This document shows positions 25,853-33,855 of a stretch of 51,095 nt of DNA, in pieces. Position numbers and translations under genes: made by a program. This DNA comes from Clostridia bacterium (GTDB lineage Bacteria; Bacillota; Clostridia; Oscillospirales; CAG-382): positions 1 to 51,095 of the forward strand of contig JAFXBC010000063.1 of assembly GCA_017516825.1 (NCBI GenBank), given 5' to 3'. Under the pieces are notes generated by a model. That model searched no databases. It was not told where the DNA came from and was given only the letters and a program-made list of their open reading frames with translations. Numbering within the stretch: the stretch's first letter is position 1; every line of letters begins with the position of its first letter.

Positions 25853-28594
25853 ATGGAACCAAAAGCATTTGAGACCTTGTCCGTCAAGCAGACCTGCGAA
25901 GAACTGCAAACAGACCCGGTTCGGGGTCTCTCCCAAGAGGAAGCAGCCGCCAGACTTCAAAAGTACGGCAAAAACAAGCTGGAAGAAAAGAAAAAGCTTT
26001 CTCCCATCGCCATCTTTTTCACCCAGTTGAAGGATCCCATGATCTACGTGCTGTTCGCCGCCATCGCGGTGACCGCGGGGATCTCCGTCTACGAGACCGT
26101 CACCTGGCTGAAGGCGGGCAACGCCTTCGACTTCCTGGCGGTAGGGGATTGGCCGGACGTGATCATCATCCTGGCGGTGATCCTGCTGAACGCCCTCATC
26201 GGCACGGTGCAGGAGGTCAAGGCCCAATCCTCCCTGGATGCCCTGAAACAGCTCTCCAGCCCGGAATCCAACGTGATCCGCGGCGGCGTGCGTATGCGGG
26301 TCAAATCCGAGGATCTGGTCCTCGGCGACCTGGTGGTTCTGGAGGAGGGCGACACCATCGGTGCCGACCTGCGCCTGACGGAATCCTACAACATGAAGGT
26401 GAACGAATCCAGCCTCACCGGTGAATCCACCCAGGTGGAAAAGGACGCCTCCCTGACCTTCTCCGAGCCCGTGGGCATCGGCGACCGCAAGAATACCGTC
26501 TATATGTCCACCCCCGTTACCTACGGCAGAGGCAGCGGTATCGTCTGCCGCCACGGCATGAACACCGAGATCGGCCGTATCGCCACCGCCTTGGATAACG
26601 AGGAGGACGAGCAAACGCCCCTCCAGAAGGTGCTGGCAGGCCTTTCCAAGACATTGGGACTTCTGGCTCTCGGCGTGGTGATCTTCGTTCTTGCCGCCGA
26701 TATCGTCTGGCTGTTTGCCGACGGCAAGGGCGGCGTGATGGAAGCCTACGTGGAAGCCGTCCTGTCCGCCATCGCTTTGGCCGTGGCCGCCATCCCCGAG
26801 GGACTTCCCGCCGTGGTCACCATCGTGCTGGCCCTGGGCGTCCGCAAAATGGTCAACGCCAATACCATCGTCCGCAAGCTCCCCTCCGTGGAGACCCTGG
26901 GCGCCGTGTCCGTGGTATGCTCCGATAAAACCGGGACCCTTACCCAGAACCGTATGACCGTGGTGGAAGCCTACGTAAACGGCACCGTCACGTTACAGAA
27001 AGAATTCCCCACCCATCCCGACGAGGATCTCCGCCTGCTGGCAAAGGGGATGTCCCTTTGCTCCAACGCCGTGGTAGACGAGGGTGTCAGCGGCGACCCC
27101 ACCGAGATCGCCCTGGTACGCTTCGCCAACGAAATGGGGATGCACAAGGCCGACCTGGAAGGAGAGTCTCCCCGTATCGACGAGCTGCCCTTCGACAGCG
27201 ACCGTAAGATGATGTCCACCCTCCATAAGACCGCCGCAGGCACGAGAAGCTTCACAAAGGGTGCCTTCGACTCCATTATGAGCCGCGCCACCCGTATCCT
27301 GGATCACGGCGTGATCCGCCCCATGACGGAGGCTGACCGCAACGCCATCTCCGCCGCCAACAGCGCCTTCAGCGAGCGGGCTTTGCGCGTTCTCACTCTG
27401 GCCTGCCGGGACGGGGATTCCATCCTGGAGGAAGATCTGATCTTCGTGGGCATGGTCGCCATGGTGGACCCGGAACGTCCCGAGGCCAAGGGCGCCGTGG
27501 AGAAATTCGTCCGCGCAGGCATCGAGACCGTGATGATCACAGGCGACCATAAGGACACCGCCTTCGCCATCGCCAAGAATCTGGGCATCTGTAAGTCCAA
27601 AGACCAGTGCCGCACCGGCGCGGAAGTGGACGCCATGACCGAGGAGGAGCTCCGCGAGGCCTGCAAGACCGTCCGCGTCTTCGCCCGCGTTTCTCCCGAG
27701 AATAAGGTGCAGATCGTCAAGGCCTTCAAGGCCAACGGCAACATCTGCGCCATGACCGGGGACGGTGTCAACGACGCACCCAGCCTGAAGGCCGCCGACA
27801 TCGGCATCGCCATGGGCATTACAGGCACCGACGTTGCCAAGAGTGCCGCCGACATGGTGCTCACCGACGATAACTTCGCCTCCATCGAAAAAGCGGTGGA
27901 GGAGGGCAGAAGCATCTACGCCAACATCAAAAAGACGGTGTGCTTCCTGCTGTCCTCCAACATCGCCGAGGTCTTCGCCATGTTCGTTCTGATCTGCGTA
28001 GGCCTTCCCGCCCCCCTTATCGCCATCCATTTGTTGTGGGTGAATCTGATCACCGACAGCCTGCCCGCCATCGCTCTGGGCATGGATCCCAAATCCCCCG
28101 ACATTTTGGACGAAAAGCCCCGTGATCCCAATGAAAGCATTTTCCACGGCGGCGGTCTGCGTAACGTGATCCTTTACGGCACCATCCTCACCGCTTCCGT
28201 TCTGTGCGCTTACCTCTCTGCGGCCGTCATGGGCGGTGCCTCCACCTTCGGGGAGATCAAGACTCTGCTGGAATCCGATCCTGCCATCCTGGCGCAGGCA
28301 CGTACCATGGCCTTCACCGCGTTGGCCATCGGCGAGCTGTTCCATATGCTGGGCGTCAGCACGGGCAAGCATTCCTTTGTACAGGTGTTCCGCAACAAGA
28401 ACGGCATGATGGCTCTTGCCTTCGCCGCAGGCCTGATCCTCCAGCTGGTCGTGGTGCAGGTCACCCCCGTAGGTGCCATCTTCTCCACCACCGCGCTGAA
28501 CGGTACCCAGTGGCTGGTCACCGCCGCTTTGGCACTCCTGCCCCTGGCCGTCCACGAGCTGGAAGTGCTCATCCACCGCATCTTCAAGAAATAA
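25853..28594 (+). CDS. P-type cation-transporting ATPase, probably Mn2+ or Ca2+ export
   Basis: 913 residues from ATG 25853 with AGAAAGGGAAATG upstream. Full P2A (SERCA/PMR1-like) architecture: N-terminal cation-ATPase domain, LTGES (about 188), the ion-site helix PEGLPAVV (about 312), phosphorylation motif DKTGTLT with D358, hinge TGDGVNDAPSLKAADIGIAMG (about 638), and C-terminal membrane helices with LLWVNLITDSLPAIALG. The family exports Ca2+ and/or Mn2+. Being second behind mntP under a Mn riboswitch argues for Mn2+ export here, as in riboswitch-controlled YoaB-type pumps; substrate is inferred. A terminator follows at once. Confidence 0.92.
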   Translation: MEPKAFETLSVKQTCEELQTDPVRGLSQEEAAARLQKYGKNKLEEKKKLSPIAIFFTQLKDPMIYVLFAAIAVTAGISVYETVTWLKAGNAFDFLAVGDWPDVIIILAVILLNALIGTVQEVKAQSSLDALKQLSSPESNVIRGGVRMRVKSEDLVLGDLVVLEEGDTIGADLRLTESYNMKVNESSLTGESTQVEKDASLTFSEPVGIGDRKNTVYMSTPVTYGRGSGIVCRHGMNTEIGRIATALDNEEDEQTPLQKVLAGLSKTLGLLALGVVIFVLAADIVWLFADGKGGVMEAYVEAVLSAIALAVAAIPEGLPAVVTIVLALGVRKMVNANTIVRKLPSVETLGAVSVVCSDKTGTLTQNRMTVVEAYVNGTVTLQKEFPTHPDEDLRLLAKGMSLCSNAVVDEGVSGDPTEIALVRFANEMGMHKADLEGESPRIDELPFDSDRKMMSTLHKTAAGTRSFTKGAFDSIMSRATRILDHGVIRPMTEADRNAISAANSAFSERALRVLTLACRDGDSILEEDLIFVGMVAMVDPERPEAKGAVEKFVRAGIETVMITGDHKDTAFAIAKNLGICKSKDQCRTGAEVDAMTEEELREACKTVRVFARVSPENKVQIVKAFKANGNICAMTGDGVNDAPSLKAADIGIAMGITGTDVAKSAADMVLTDDNFASIEKAVEEGRSIYANIKKTVCFLLSSNIAEVFAMFVLICVGLPAPLIAIHLLWVNLITDSLPAIALGMDPKSPDILDEKPRDPNESIFHGGGLRNVILYGTILTASVLCAYLSAAVMGGASTFGEIKTLLESDPAILAQARTMAFTALAIGELFHMLGVSTGKHSFVQVFRNKNGMMALAFAAGLILQLVVVQVTPVGAIFSTTALNGTQWLVTAALALLPLAVHELEVLIHRIFKK

Positions 28595-28601
28595 ACGCAA
28601 A

Positions 28602-28633
28602 AACAGAGCCGTTGTCCGCGGCTCTGTTTCGTT
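28602..28633 (+). terminator. Terminator after the P-type ATPase
   Basis: AACAGAGCCG (28602-28611) pairs with CGGCTCTGTT (28619-28628), then a T-rich tail TCGTTTTGT. Confidence 0.8.
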
Positions 28634-28686
28634 TTGTCTTAAGAAACTTCAAAAACCTTTTCCGTTTTGAGAATGCGGAGTCCCTC

Positions 28687-30819
28687 TCACTCCGCGATAT
28701 ACTTCACGGTGTACACCGTCTCTCCGTCCTTGTTCACCAGTGTGATCAGCGCAAACCGTTCTCCCTTGTCCGTAAAGGATTCCAAACGGCACCCCGCTAA
28801 AAAGCTTTCCCACTCCTTCTCCTCCACGGTGGTGGAGGGCACACCGAAGATCGTATGATCCCCCGTCTGATAGGGAGCGGCGAAATACCGATCCAACGGC
28901 ATGATCTTCATATAGTCTCTGCTGATCAAAGAGGAACGGTTGAACCACTCCACCGATTGGATCCGGTAGCTCTTTTCAAAGAAAGCCGTCAGCCCCTTCT
29001 CCTCCAGCCACGCCAGCGTTGCCAGATCCTCTTGGTAAACGAATACGGGATCCTTCACGTAAGCGTCATCGTATTCACTGCCGTAGTAATTCAGCCAGAT
29101 CACTCCCAGGCATTCTTGGGCAGGATGATACCGCTGCAGGTAAGTCTTCTTGCCTCTGTCCTCCAGAATACGCTCCACAAGCTCTTTCTTTTCCTCCGTG
29201 GTCAGCGTCAGCATCTCCGCAAAGGAAAGCATATTGTCGGAGATGGCAAATTCCGTCCCCTCAGTGGCGTTGTGCATCAGGAACTCTCTCTCAAGCTCCC
29301 GCAAGGCCTCTGTATCCCCCAACCGCAGGGTCTCAAACAGGGTGGAAAGCTTTACCGCGGTATAACAGCGCTTGATCTCTCTGCCATCCTTCATGTGGTA
29401 GATCACGTTGAAGTCCGCATACACCGCGCTGTCCTCGTAGTTTTTCCCTTCCTTGACCCAATGGGAGCCGTCCTCCGCCAACAGCTTATGAACCTCCAAC
29501 GCCTTGCGGATGTCTGTCTCGCTCTCCAACAAAGGAAGATACTGATCGTCCACTATGGTGGAGTGGAGCAGATCCCCGTACCATTGCTCACTGTGATCTC
29601 CGTTGACGGTGAAATCCCCCTTGAAGGTCATTCTCACCCATTGGATCTCCTCCTGCGCGGGAACGGCGGTCCCATAACCCAAGGGATCGGCATACAGCAC
29701 CAAGGCTGCAAGCCCCATGCCCGCCAGGGTACAGCCCGTCACGGCAAGACCCTTCCAAAGCTTGCGAAGACTTCCCGCAAACACCGCCCAAAGGGCCACG
29801 CAAACGATCAGCGCCACGCCTAACGCCCAGAAGAAGCCCTCAAGGGTGCCGAAGAAGGGGAGCGCCAAGCCCGAGGCGGAAAGGGTGAGGATCACCGTAC
29901 AAACTAAGGTAAGGACAGGGTTGCCTCCCGGCTTGCCGTCAAATTCCGCCCTCCGTACGCGGAGCAGAACGCATCCCAGGGCCGCAAGGAACAGCGAAAC
30001 CACCCCCATCAGGATCACGGGGAGCAGACAAGGCTCCAAATACCCTTTCGGCGCAAGAGGACTGCTTGTTACCAGATAGTCGCTCAGCACCTTCCCGAAG
30101 ATCCCGTCCGCAGACAGAGTGTAATACTCGTCGAACAAATTGAAAAAAGAATTGTTCGCGTTGTAGATTTCCCGCATAGGGTAGGGGAACCCCCGTAGGA
30201 AGGTGGCGCACATCCCGCCGAAGAACAAAAGCAATCCCTTTGCCCCGAACAAAAACGTAGCGCACACCCCGAAGAAATCGCTTTCCCTCCCGCAGACCAC
30301 CGCCGCCAGAACCGCCACGGTGTAAGCAAAGAGGATCGTCACCCCCAGGGTCAACAGCAGGATCGCCGTATCCACCCCCGCGGGGAAGCCGTGGTCGGTG
30401 TTGCTTCCGCCCAAAGCCAGCAATGCGGAAAAGCTGATCAAGCCGGGCACCAAAACGGAAACCAACCCGAACACGTACCGCACCATAAACAACTGCAAGC
30501 GGGAAACCCCGGTAAGCAGCATCACCGCCGCGCTTTTCTTTTGGAACAAAAAGCCGAACATCACCAAAGCGGAGATCACCGCCACCAGAAAGGCGCCGTA
30601 GGGGAACAGCTCCCACACCTCCGAGGCGGCAAACCGAAAGGCAAGCTGTGCCGTGATACTGTTCAAACGGGAAAGATCCTGTATCTCTAAGATCTCAAAC
30701 CCCAAAAAACCCACGCCGGTAAGCAACAGCATCACCAAAGGAAGCCAGAAATACCGCTTCACGGTGGAAAGGATCAAATGCCGCAAGGGGTTATTTTGCG
30801 AAAATGCCTTCAATCTCAT
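28687..30819 (-). CDS. ABC transporter permease-like membrane protein (YtrC-type unit)
   Basis: 710 residues from ATG 30819 with GGAGGAAGACA upstream; it overlaps the ATPase gene by 29 bp. The N-terminal half has about ten membrane segments, including a first span at residues 26-46 and pairs around 85-140 and 150-210. The C-terminal 330 residues (from VPAQEEIQWVRMTFKGDF) form a large soluble, probably external domain, as in permease-like proteins encoded with YtrA/YtrB regulators. Such transporters are induced by cell-wall-acting compounds in relatives; substrate is unknown. No catalytic motif. Confidence 0.8.
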   Translation of the reverse strand: MRLKAFSQNNPLRHLILSTVKRYFWLPLVMLLLTGVGFLGFEILEIQDLSRLNSITAQLAFRFAASEVWELFPYGAFLVAVISALVMFGFLFQKKSAAVMLLTGVSRLQLFMVRYVFGLVSVLVPGLISFSALLALGGSNTDHGFPAGVDTAILLLTLGVTILFAYTVAVLAAVVCGRESDFFGVCATFLFGAKGLLLFFGGMCATFLRGFPYPMREIYNANNSFFNLFDEYYTLSADGIFGKVLSDYLVTSSPLAPKGYLEPCLLPVILMGVVSLFLAALGCVLLRVRRAEFDGKPGGNPVLTLVCTVILTLSASGLALPFFGTLEGFFWALGVALIVCVALWAVFAGSLRKLWKGLAVTGCTLAGMGLAALVLYADPLGYGTAVPAQEEIQWVRMTFKGDFTVNGDHSEQWYGDLLHSTIVDDQYLPLLESETDIRKALEVHKLLAEDGSHWVKEGKNYEDSAVYADFNVIYHMKDGREIKRCYTAVKLSTLFETLRLGDTEALRELEREFLMHNATEGTEFAISDNMLSFAEMLTLTTEEKKELVERILEDRGKKTYLQRYHPAQECLGVIWLNYYGSEYDDAYVKDPVFVYQEDLATLAWLEEKGLTAFFEKSYRIQSVEWFNRSSLISRDYMKIMPLDRYFAAPYQTGDHTIFGVPSTTVEEKEWESFLAGCRLESFTDKGERFALITLVNKDGETVYTVKYIAE

Positions 30820-31702
30820 TGTCTTCCTCCTTCGTCTCGTAAATAAAGATCTCGTTGAGCGTCATGCCGTAAGCTTCAAACAACAAAAGCTCTCCCGCCT
30901 TCCCAAAGGCGTCCCTCAATTTCTCCTCCGGCTCCTCGCTCTGGAAGGTGTAGATATTCCCTTCCCTCCGCGGGAACTTGACCGAAAGTCCCGTCAAGGG
31001 GTCCTTCTCGGTATTCACCGCCACGCGGTACTTCTTTACCCGCTCCTTCACGTCCTCAATGGGCTTGGAATACAAAAGCTGTTTCCCGTTGAGCATTCCC
31101 ACGGTGTCACAGATGTTTTCCAATTCGTAAAGGTTGTGGGAAGCCGCCACCACGGTGGACTCCGTCTCGGCGATGTATTCCGCCAGCAGATTGCTCACCA
31201 CCGTTCTCACGTTGGGATCAAGTCCGTCAAAGCTTTCGTCCAAAAGAAGATACCGCGGACGGGAAGCAAGCCCCATGATCATGGCGGCCTGCCGCTTCAT
31301 CCCCTTGGAAAAATCCCCGATCCTCTTGCCGGGATCCAGCCCGAACAGCTTCACCAGCTCCGAAAAGCTGTTGTCGCTCCAATTGGGGTAAAACCCCTTG
31401 TAGAAATCCCGCATGGTCACCAGATTGGCCCCGGGGAAGTAGTAAGGGTTGTCCGTCACGTAGAACAGTGACCGCTTCACAAAAGGATCGTCAAAGGGAT
31501 CCCGCAGATCCTCCCCCACGTCCAGAAGTACCTCTCCTCCCGTGGGCCGATAAAGCCCCGAAACGATGTTCAGCAGGGTGGTCTTCCCCGCACCGTTATA
31601 CCCGATCAGCCCGTAAATGGAGCAATCCTCCACCTGCAGGGTGATATCCTTCAATATTTCCGTCTTGCCGTAGGATTTGCAAACACGGTTCAGCCGGATC
31701 AT
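30791..31702 (-). CDS. ABC transporter ATP-binding protein (YtrB-like)
   Basis: 303 residues from ATG 31702, which overlaps the regulator stop as ATGA. Walker A is GYNGAGKTT (about residues 35-43), the signature is FSKGMKRQ (usual LSGGQ replaced, common in this subfamily), and Walker B is YLLLDESFDGLDP, followed by the AASHNLYELENICD switch region. The C-terminal 80 residues are a subfamily-specific extension. It energises the membrane protein encoded next. Confidence 0.92.
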   Translation of the reverse strand: MIRLNRVCKSYGKTEILKDITLQVEDCSIYGLIGYNGAGKTTLLNIVSGLYRPTGGEVLLDVGEDLRDPFDDPFVKRSLFYVTDNPYYFPGANLVTMRDFYKGFYPNWSDNSFSELVKLFGLDPGKRIGDFSKGMKRQAAMIMGLASRPRYLLLDESFDGLDPNVRTVVSNLLAEYIAETESTVVAASHNLYELENICDTVGMLNGKQLLYSKPIEDVKERVKKYRVAVNTEKDPLTGLSVKFPRREGNIYTFQSEEPEEKLRDAFGKAGELLLFEAYGMTLNEIFIYETKEEDNEIEGIFAK

Positions 31703-32070
31703 TTCATTTCCTCCTCGTAAAGTTTTTGCACCATCTCCATAGCCTCCTCTTTGGTGATCCCCGCGGATCTTGCCTGCCGCAGCGCTTCGGTCAGACCTGC
31801 TTCCGCCTTTTTCAGGACCGTGGGGTTACGGATGGCGGAATCGGCAATATAACTGCCGCTCCCTACCACGGTGATGATGACACCGTCCCGCTCCAGCTCT
31901 CCAAACACCTTTTTCACGGTGTTGATGTTCAGATGCACCTCCGCGGAGATGACGCGGAGAGAGGGGAGCTTATCTCCCGGGCGCAAAGCACCGCTTGAGA
32001 TCAGCGCAAGGATCTGCGTCTTGATCTGCTCGTAAATTGGCACTTTGCTCCGGTTGTCGATCACAAACAT
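31699..32070 (-). CDS. GntR-family repressor of the YtrA subfamily
   Basis: 123 residues from ATG 32070. An N-terminal winged helix (PIYEQIKTQILALISSGALRPGDKLPSLRVISAEVHLNINTVKKVFGELERDGVI) is followed by a short dimerisation tail of about 45 residues, the size that defines YtrA regulators. First gene of a regulator-ATPase-permease operon with start/stop overlaps. An AGTGTG-N13-CACACT palindrome in its own promoter is the expected autoregulatory site, so the operon is probably repressed until a signal, perhaps cell-envelope stress, arrives. Confidence 0.92.
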   Translation of the reverse strand: MFVIDNRSKVPIYEQIKTQILALISSGALRPGDKLPSLRVISAEVHLNINTVKKVFGELERDGVIITVVGSGSYIADSAIRNPTVLKKAEAGLTEALRQARSAGITKEEAMEMVQKLYEEEMK

Positions 32071-32092
32071 TTCCGTACCTCAAAAACAAAAA

Positions 32093-32147
32093 AGTGTGCT
32101 ACTTCAAATAGCACACTTAGCATAACATCCTTTTTGCCGTTTGTCAA
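32093..32147 (-). promoter_or_regulatory. Promoter and YtrA-type operator of the ABC operon
   Basis: Minus strand: -35 TTGACA (32142-32147), 17-base spacer, -10 TATGCT (32119-32124). Directly downstream, at the start of transcription, lies a perfect palindrome (32093-32117): AGTGTG, 13 bases, CACACT, extended to 9 bp arms. This is the known YtrA operator layout. Leftward it is followed by six T, so its arms could also form a hairpin. Confidence 0.8.
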
Positions 32148-32214
32148 GAGGAAAACAAAAAATATTTTTTCTCTCGCAAACGGCAGTTTGCGGTATTAGG
32201 TTTCTTTGGAGATT

Positions 32215-32252
32215 CTTAAGAACCTTTCTTTTCTGAAAGAAAGGTTCTTAAG
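32215..32252. terminator. Perfect 17-bp hairpin, possible bidirectional terminator
   Basis: The arms at 32215-32231 and 32236-32252 (starting CTTAAGAACC) are exact inverse complements around a TCTG loop. Neither side has a clear T run beyond the stem's own TTT. It lies between divergent genes, so its task is unclear; it may be a small mobile or structural repeat. Confidence 0.55.
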
Positions 32253-32295
32253 CCGTTCTCCCTCCGCATAAACTGTTCCGAGAGGAGTGACCCTT

Positions 32296-32961
32296 ATGAT
32301 GCAACACCGCGTCCGTAAGCTGAAACGAAATTTGTGTATCCTGTTGCTGGTGGCCCTGCGTTTGTGCCTGTGGATCCGCCATATCCGTTCCGAAGCAGAC
32401 TTGCCGCCTGCCGCAAGTCCTGTAAGCAGCGTGGAAAACACCGCCGCCTGCGCCGTCTCGCTGTCCTTGACGGGCAGGGAAGGGGAGACCGCCCTGCGGC
32501 TGTTTGCCTCCGTCTGCGAGGGCACGGGGATCACACCCTGCGTGTTCGTCACCACGGAGTGGCTTGAGGAAAACGGCGACCTGCTCCCCCTCCTTTCCCA
32601 CGCCACCCTGGGCCTGCTCTACGAGGAGTCTCCCAAACGCTTCACCCAAAAACGCACCATGGCCTATATGGCGGAAGAAAATCAACGCTTCATGAACGCC
32701 ACGGGCAGCTTCCCCCGCTACGTCAGATTGCAGGAAGGGCAGGGAAGTAAGACCGTCTCCGCCGCCCTCCGCTCCTACGGCCAGATCGCCGTCGGCTGGG
32801 GGGGCACGCTTTCCGACGGCCCCGTGGGAGGCGCCATTTTGGATTGCGGCTTTCTGGACGGCACCACGGGCTACCTGCTGGCAAAATTTTACGGAGAGAC
32901 CCTGTCTTCCCAATGCCCCGCCGTCCCCCTGGAGACCCTTCTAGGCGAAGAACACGCCTGA
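32296..32961 (+). CDS. NodB-like protein without catalytic residues
   Basis: 221 residues from ATG 32296 with AGAGGAG eight bases upstream. Residues 10-28 form a membrane anchor (RNLCILLLVALRLCLWI). The rest follows the outline of a polysaccharide deacetylase (NodB) fold: CAVSLSLTGREGETALRLFASVCEGTGITPCVFVTTEWLEENGDLL resembles the first motif and the A-T-F-F-V segment. The metal-binding D-D and H-x3-H residues are absent (LTGREG replaces F-D-D-G). It is either a non-catalytic glycan binder or a diverged sporulation protein. Assignment is by pattern only. No terminator separates it from the next promoter at 32967. Confidence 0.5.
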   Translation: MMQHRVRKLKRNLCILLLVALRLCLWIRHIRSEADLPPAASPVSSVENTAACAVSLSLTGREGETALRLFASVCEGTGITPCVFVTTEWLEENGDLLPLLSHATLGLLYEESPKRFTQKRTMAYMAEENQRFMNATGSFPRYVRLQEGQGSKTVSAALRSYGQIAVGWGGTLSDGPVGGAILDCGFLDGTTGYLLAKFYGETLSSQCPAVPLETLLGEEHA

Positions 32962-32966
32962 CCCCG

Positions 32967-32995
32967 TTGACAATCCCCTTCTTTGGTGGTATACT
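32967..32995 (+). promoter_or_regulatory. Promoter of the SGNH hydrolase
   Basis: TTGACA (32967-32972), 17-base spacer, TATACT (32990-32995), 31 bp before the ATG at 33026. Confidence 0.75.
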
Positions 32996-33025
32996 GCTTA
33001 TATCAACGTAAAGAAGGTCATCGCC

Positions 33026-33796
33026 ATGGTTCGTAAAGTCCCCACCGTCTCCATTCTGGGAGACAGCATCTCCACCTATACCGACATCTCCAACGGCACC
33101 GCCGCGGATACTGCCAATTCCACCATACGGGATAACGTTCTCTACTATGCTCCCGGTACTTGGGGTGTGTATCTGGAGGATACCTGGTGGTACAAGGCCT
33201 TCGCTCGCTTAGGGCTTTCGCTTTTGGTGAACAACTCCTGGAGCGGCTCCTGCCTGCTGAATCCCCGCTTCGGCACCGTGGGTGCATACGTGGATCGATG
33301 CGTTCAGCTCCATAACGACCACACCGGGGAAGAGCCGGACTACATCGTCATCTTCATGGGTACCAACGATTACAGCCATTTCGGTGCTACCCTGGGTACC
33401 GCCGCAGAGATCGACTACCGCACCCTCATCACCGAGACCCCCGCGGGAACCGTCTATAAGGAACCCGCCACATCCTGCGAGGCCTACGCCATTGTGTTGG
33501 ATAAGATCCGCAAGCGCTATCCCAACGCCAAGGTGTATTGCCTCTCCCTCCTGCCCCGCAGGGAGAACAATCCCGAAAACCTTCCCCAGCCCATCGCCTT
33601 TAACCAAAGCCTTGCCGCCGTAAGCGACCGCTTCGGATGCGTGACGGTGGATCTCTATACCGACGGCATTTCCCCTGCAGGAGAGGTCTTCGATACCTAC
33701 TTCGCCGATGGCCGCGTCCACCCCGGAGTGAAGGGCATGGCCTTCATCGCGGACCGCTTTGCAAAGACCTTCGGATCCGTCGCTTCTCGAACATAA
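33026..33796 (+). CDS. SGNH/GDSL-family hydrolase
   Basis: 256 residues from ATG 33026 with AAGAAGG upstream. Block I is VSILGDSISTY (Ser about residue 13), block III is IVIFMGTNDYSHFG with the conserved N-D, and block V is DGRVHPGVKGMAF with the catalytic D-x2-H. A W-rich insert (WGVYLEDTWWYKAFARLG) follows block I. No signal peptide, so it is probably a cytosolic esterase, perhaps deacetylating a glycan. Substrate cannot be told from sequence. Confidence 0.88.
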   Translation: MVRKVPTVSILGDSISTYTDISNGTAADTANSTIRDNVLYYAPGTWGVYLEDTWWYKAFARLGLSLLVNNSWSGSCLLNPRFGTVGAYVDRCVQLHNDHTGEEPDYIVIFMGTNDYSHFGATLGTAAEIDYRTLITETPAGTVYKEPATSCEAYAIVLDKIRKRYPNAKVYCLSLLPRRENNPENLPQPIAFNQSLAAVSDRFGCVTVDLYTDGISPAGEVFDTYFADGRVHPGVKGMAFIADRFAKTFGSVASRT

Positions 33797-33801
33797 AAAC
33801 C

Positions 33802-33842
33802 AACGACCTGCCTGCCGTTTTTCGGCAAACAGGTCGTTTTTC
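33802..33842 (+). terminator. Terminator between convergent genes
   Basis: AACGACCTG (33802-33810) pairs with CAGGTCGTT (33830-33838), with an inner TGCCG/CGGCA stem, followed by a T run. It serves the SGNH gene; the A-rich other side may serve the leftward gene too. Confidence 0.8.
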
Positions 33843-33855
33843 CTATTTCGTTTCT

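Noticed and set aside
26993..28600. 535-codon minus-strand frame inside the P-type ATPase
   Set aside because: Antisense shadow caused by high-GC codon use; His/Gly/Asp-rich product with no domain, while the plus strand has every P-type ATPase motif.
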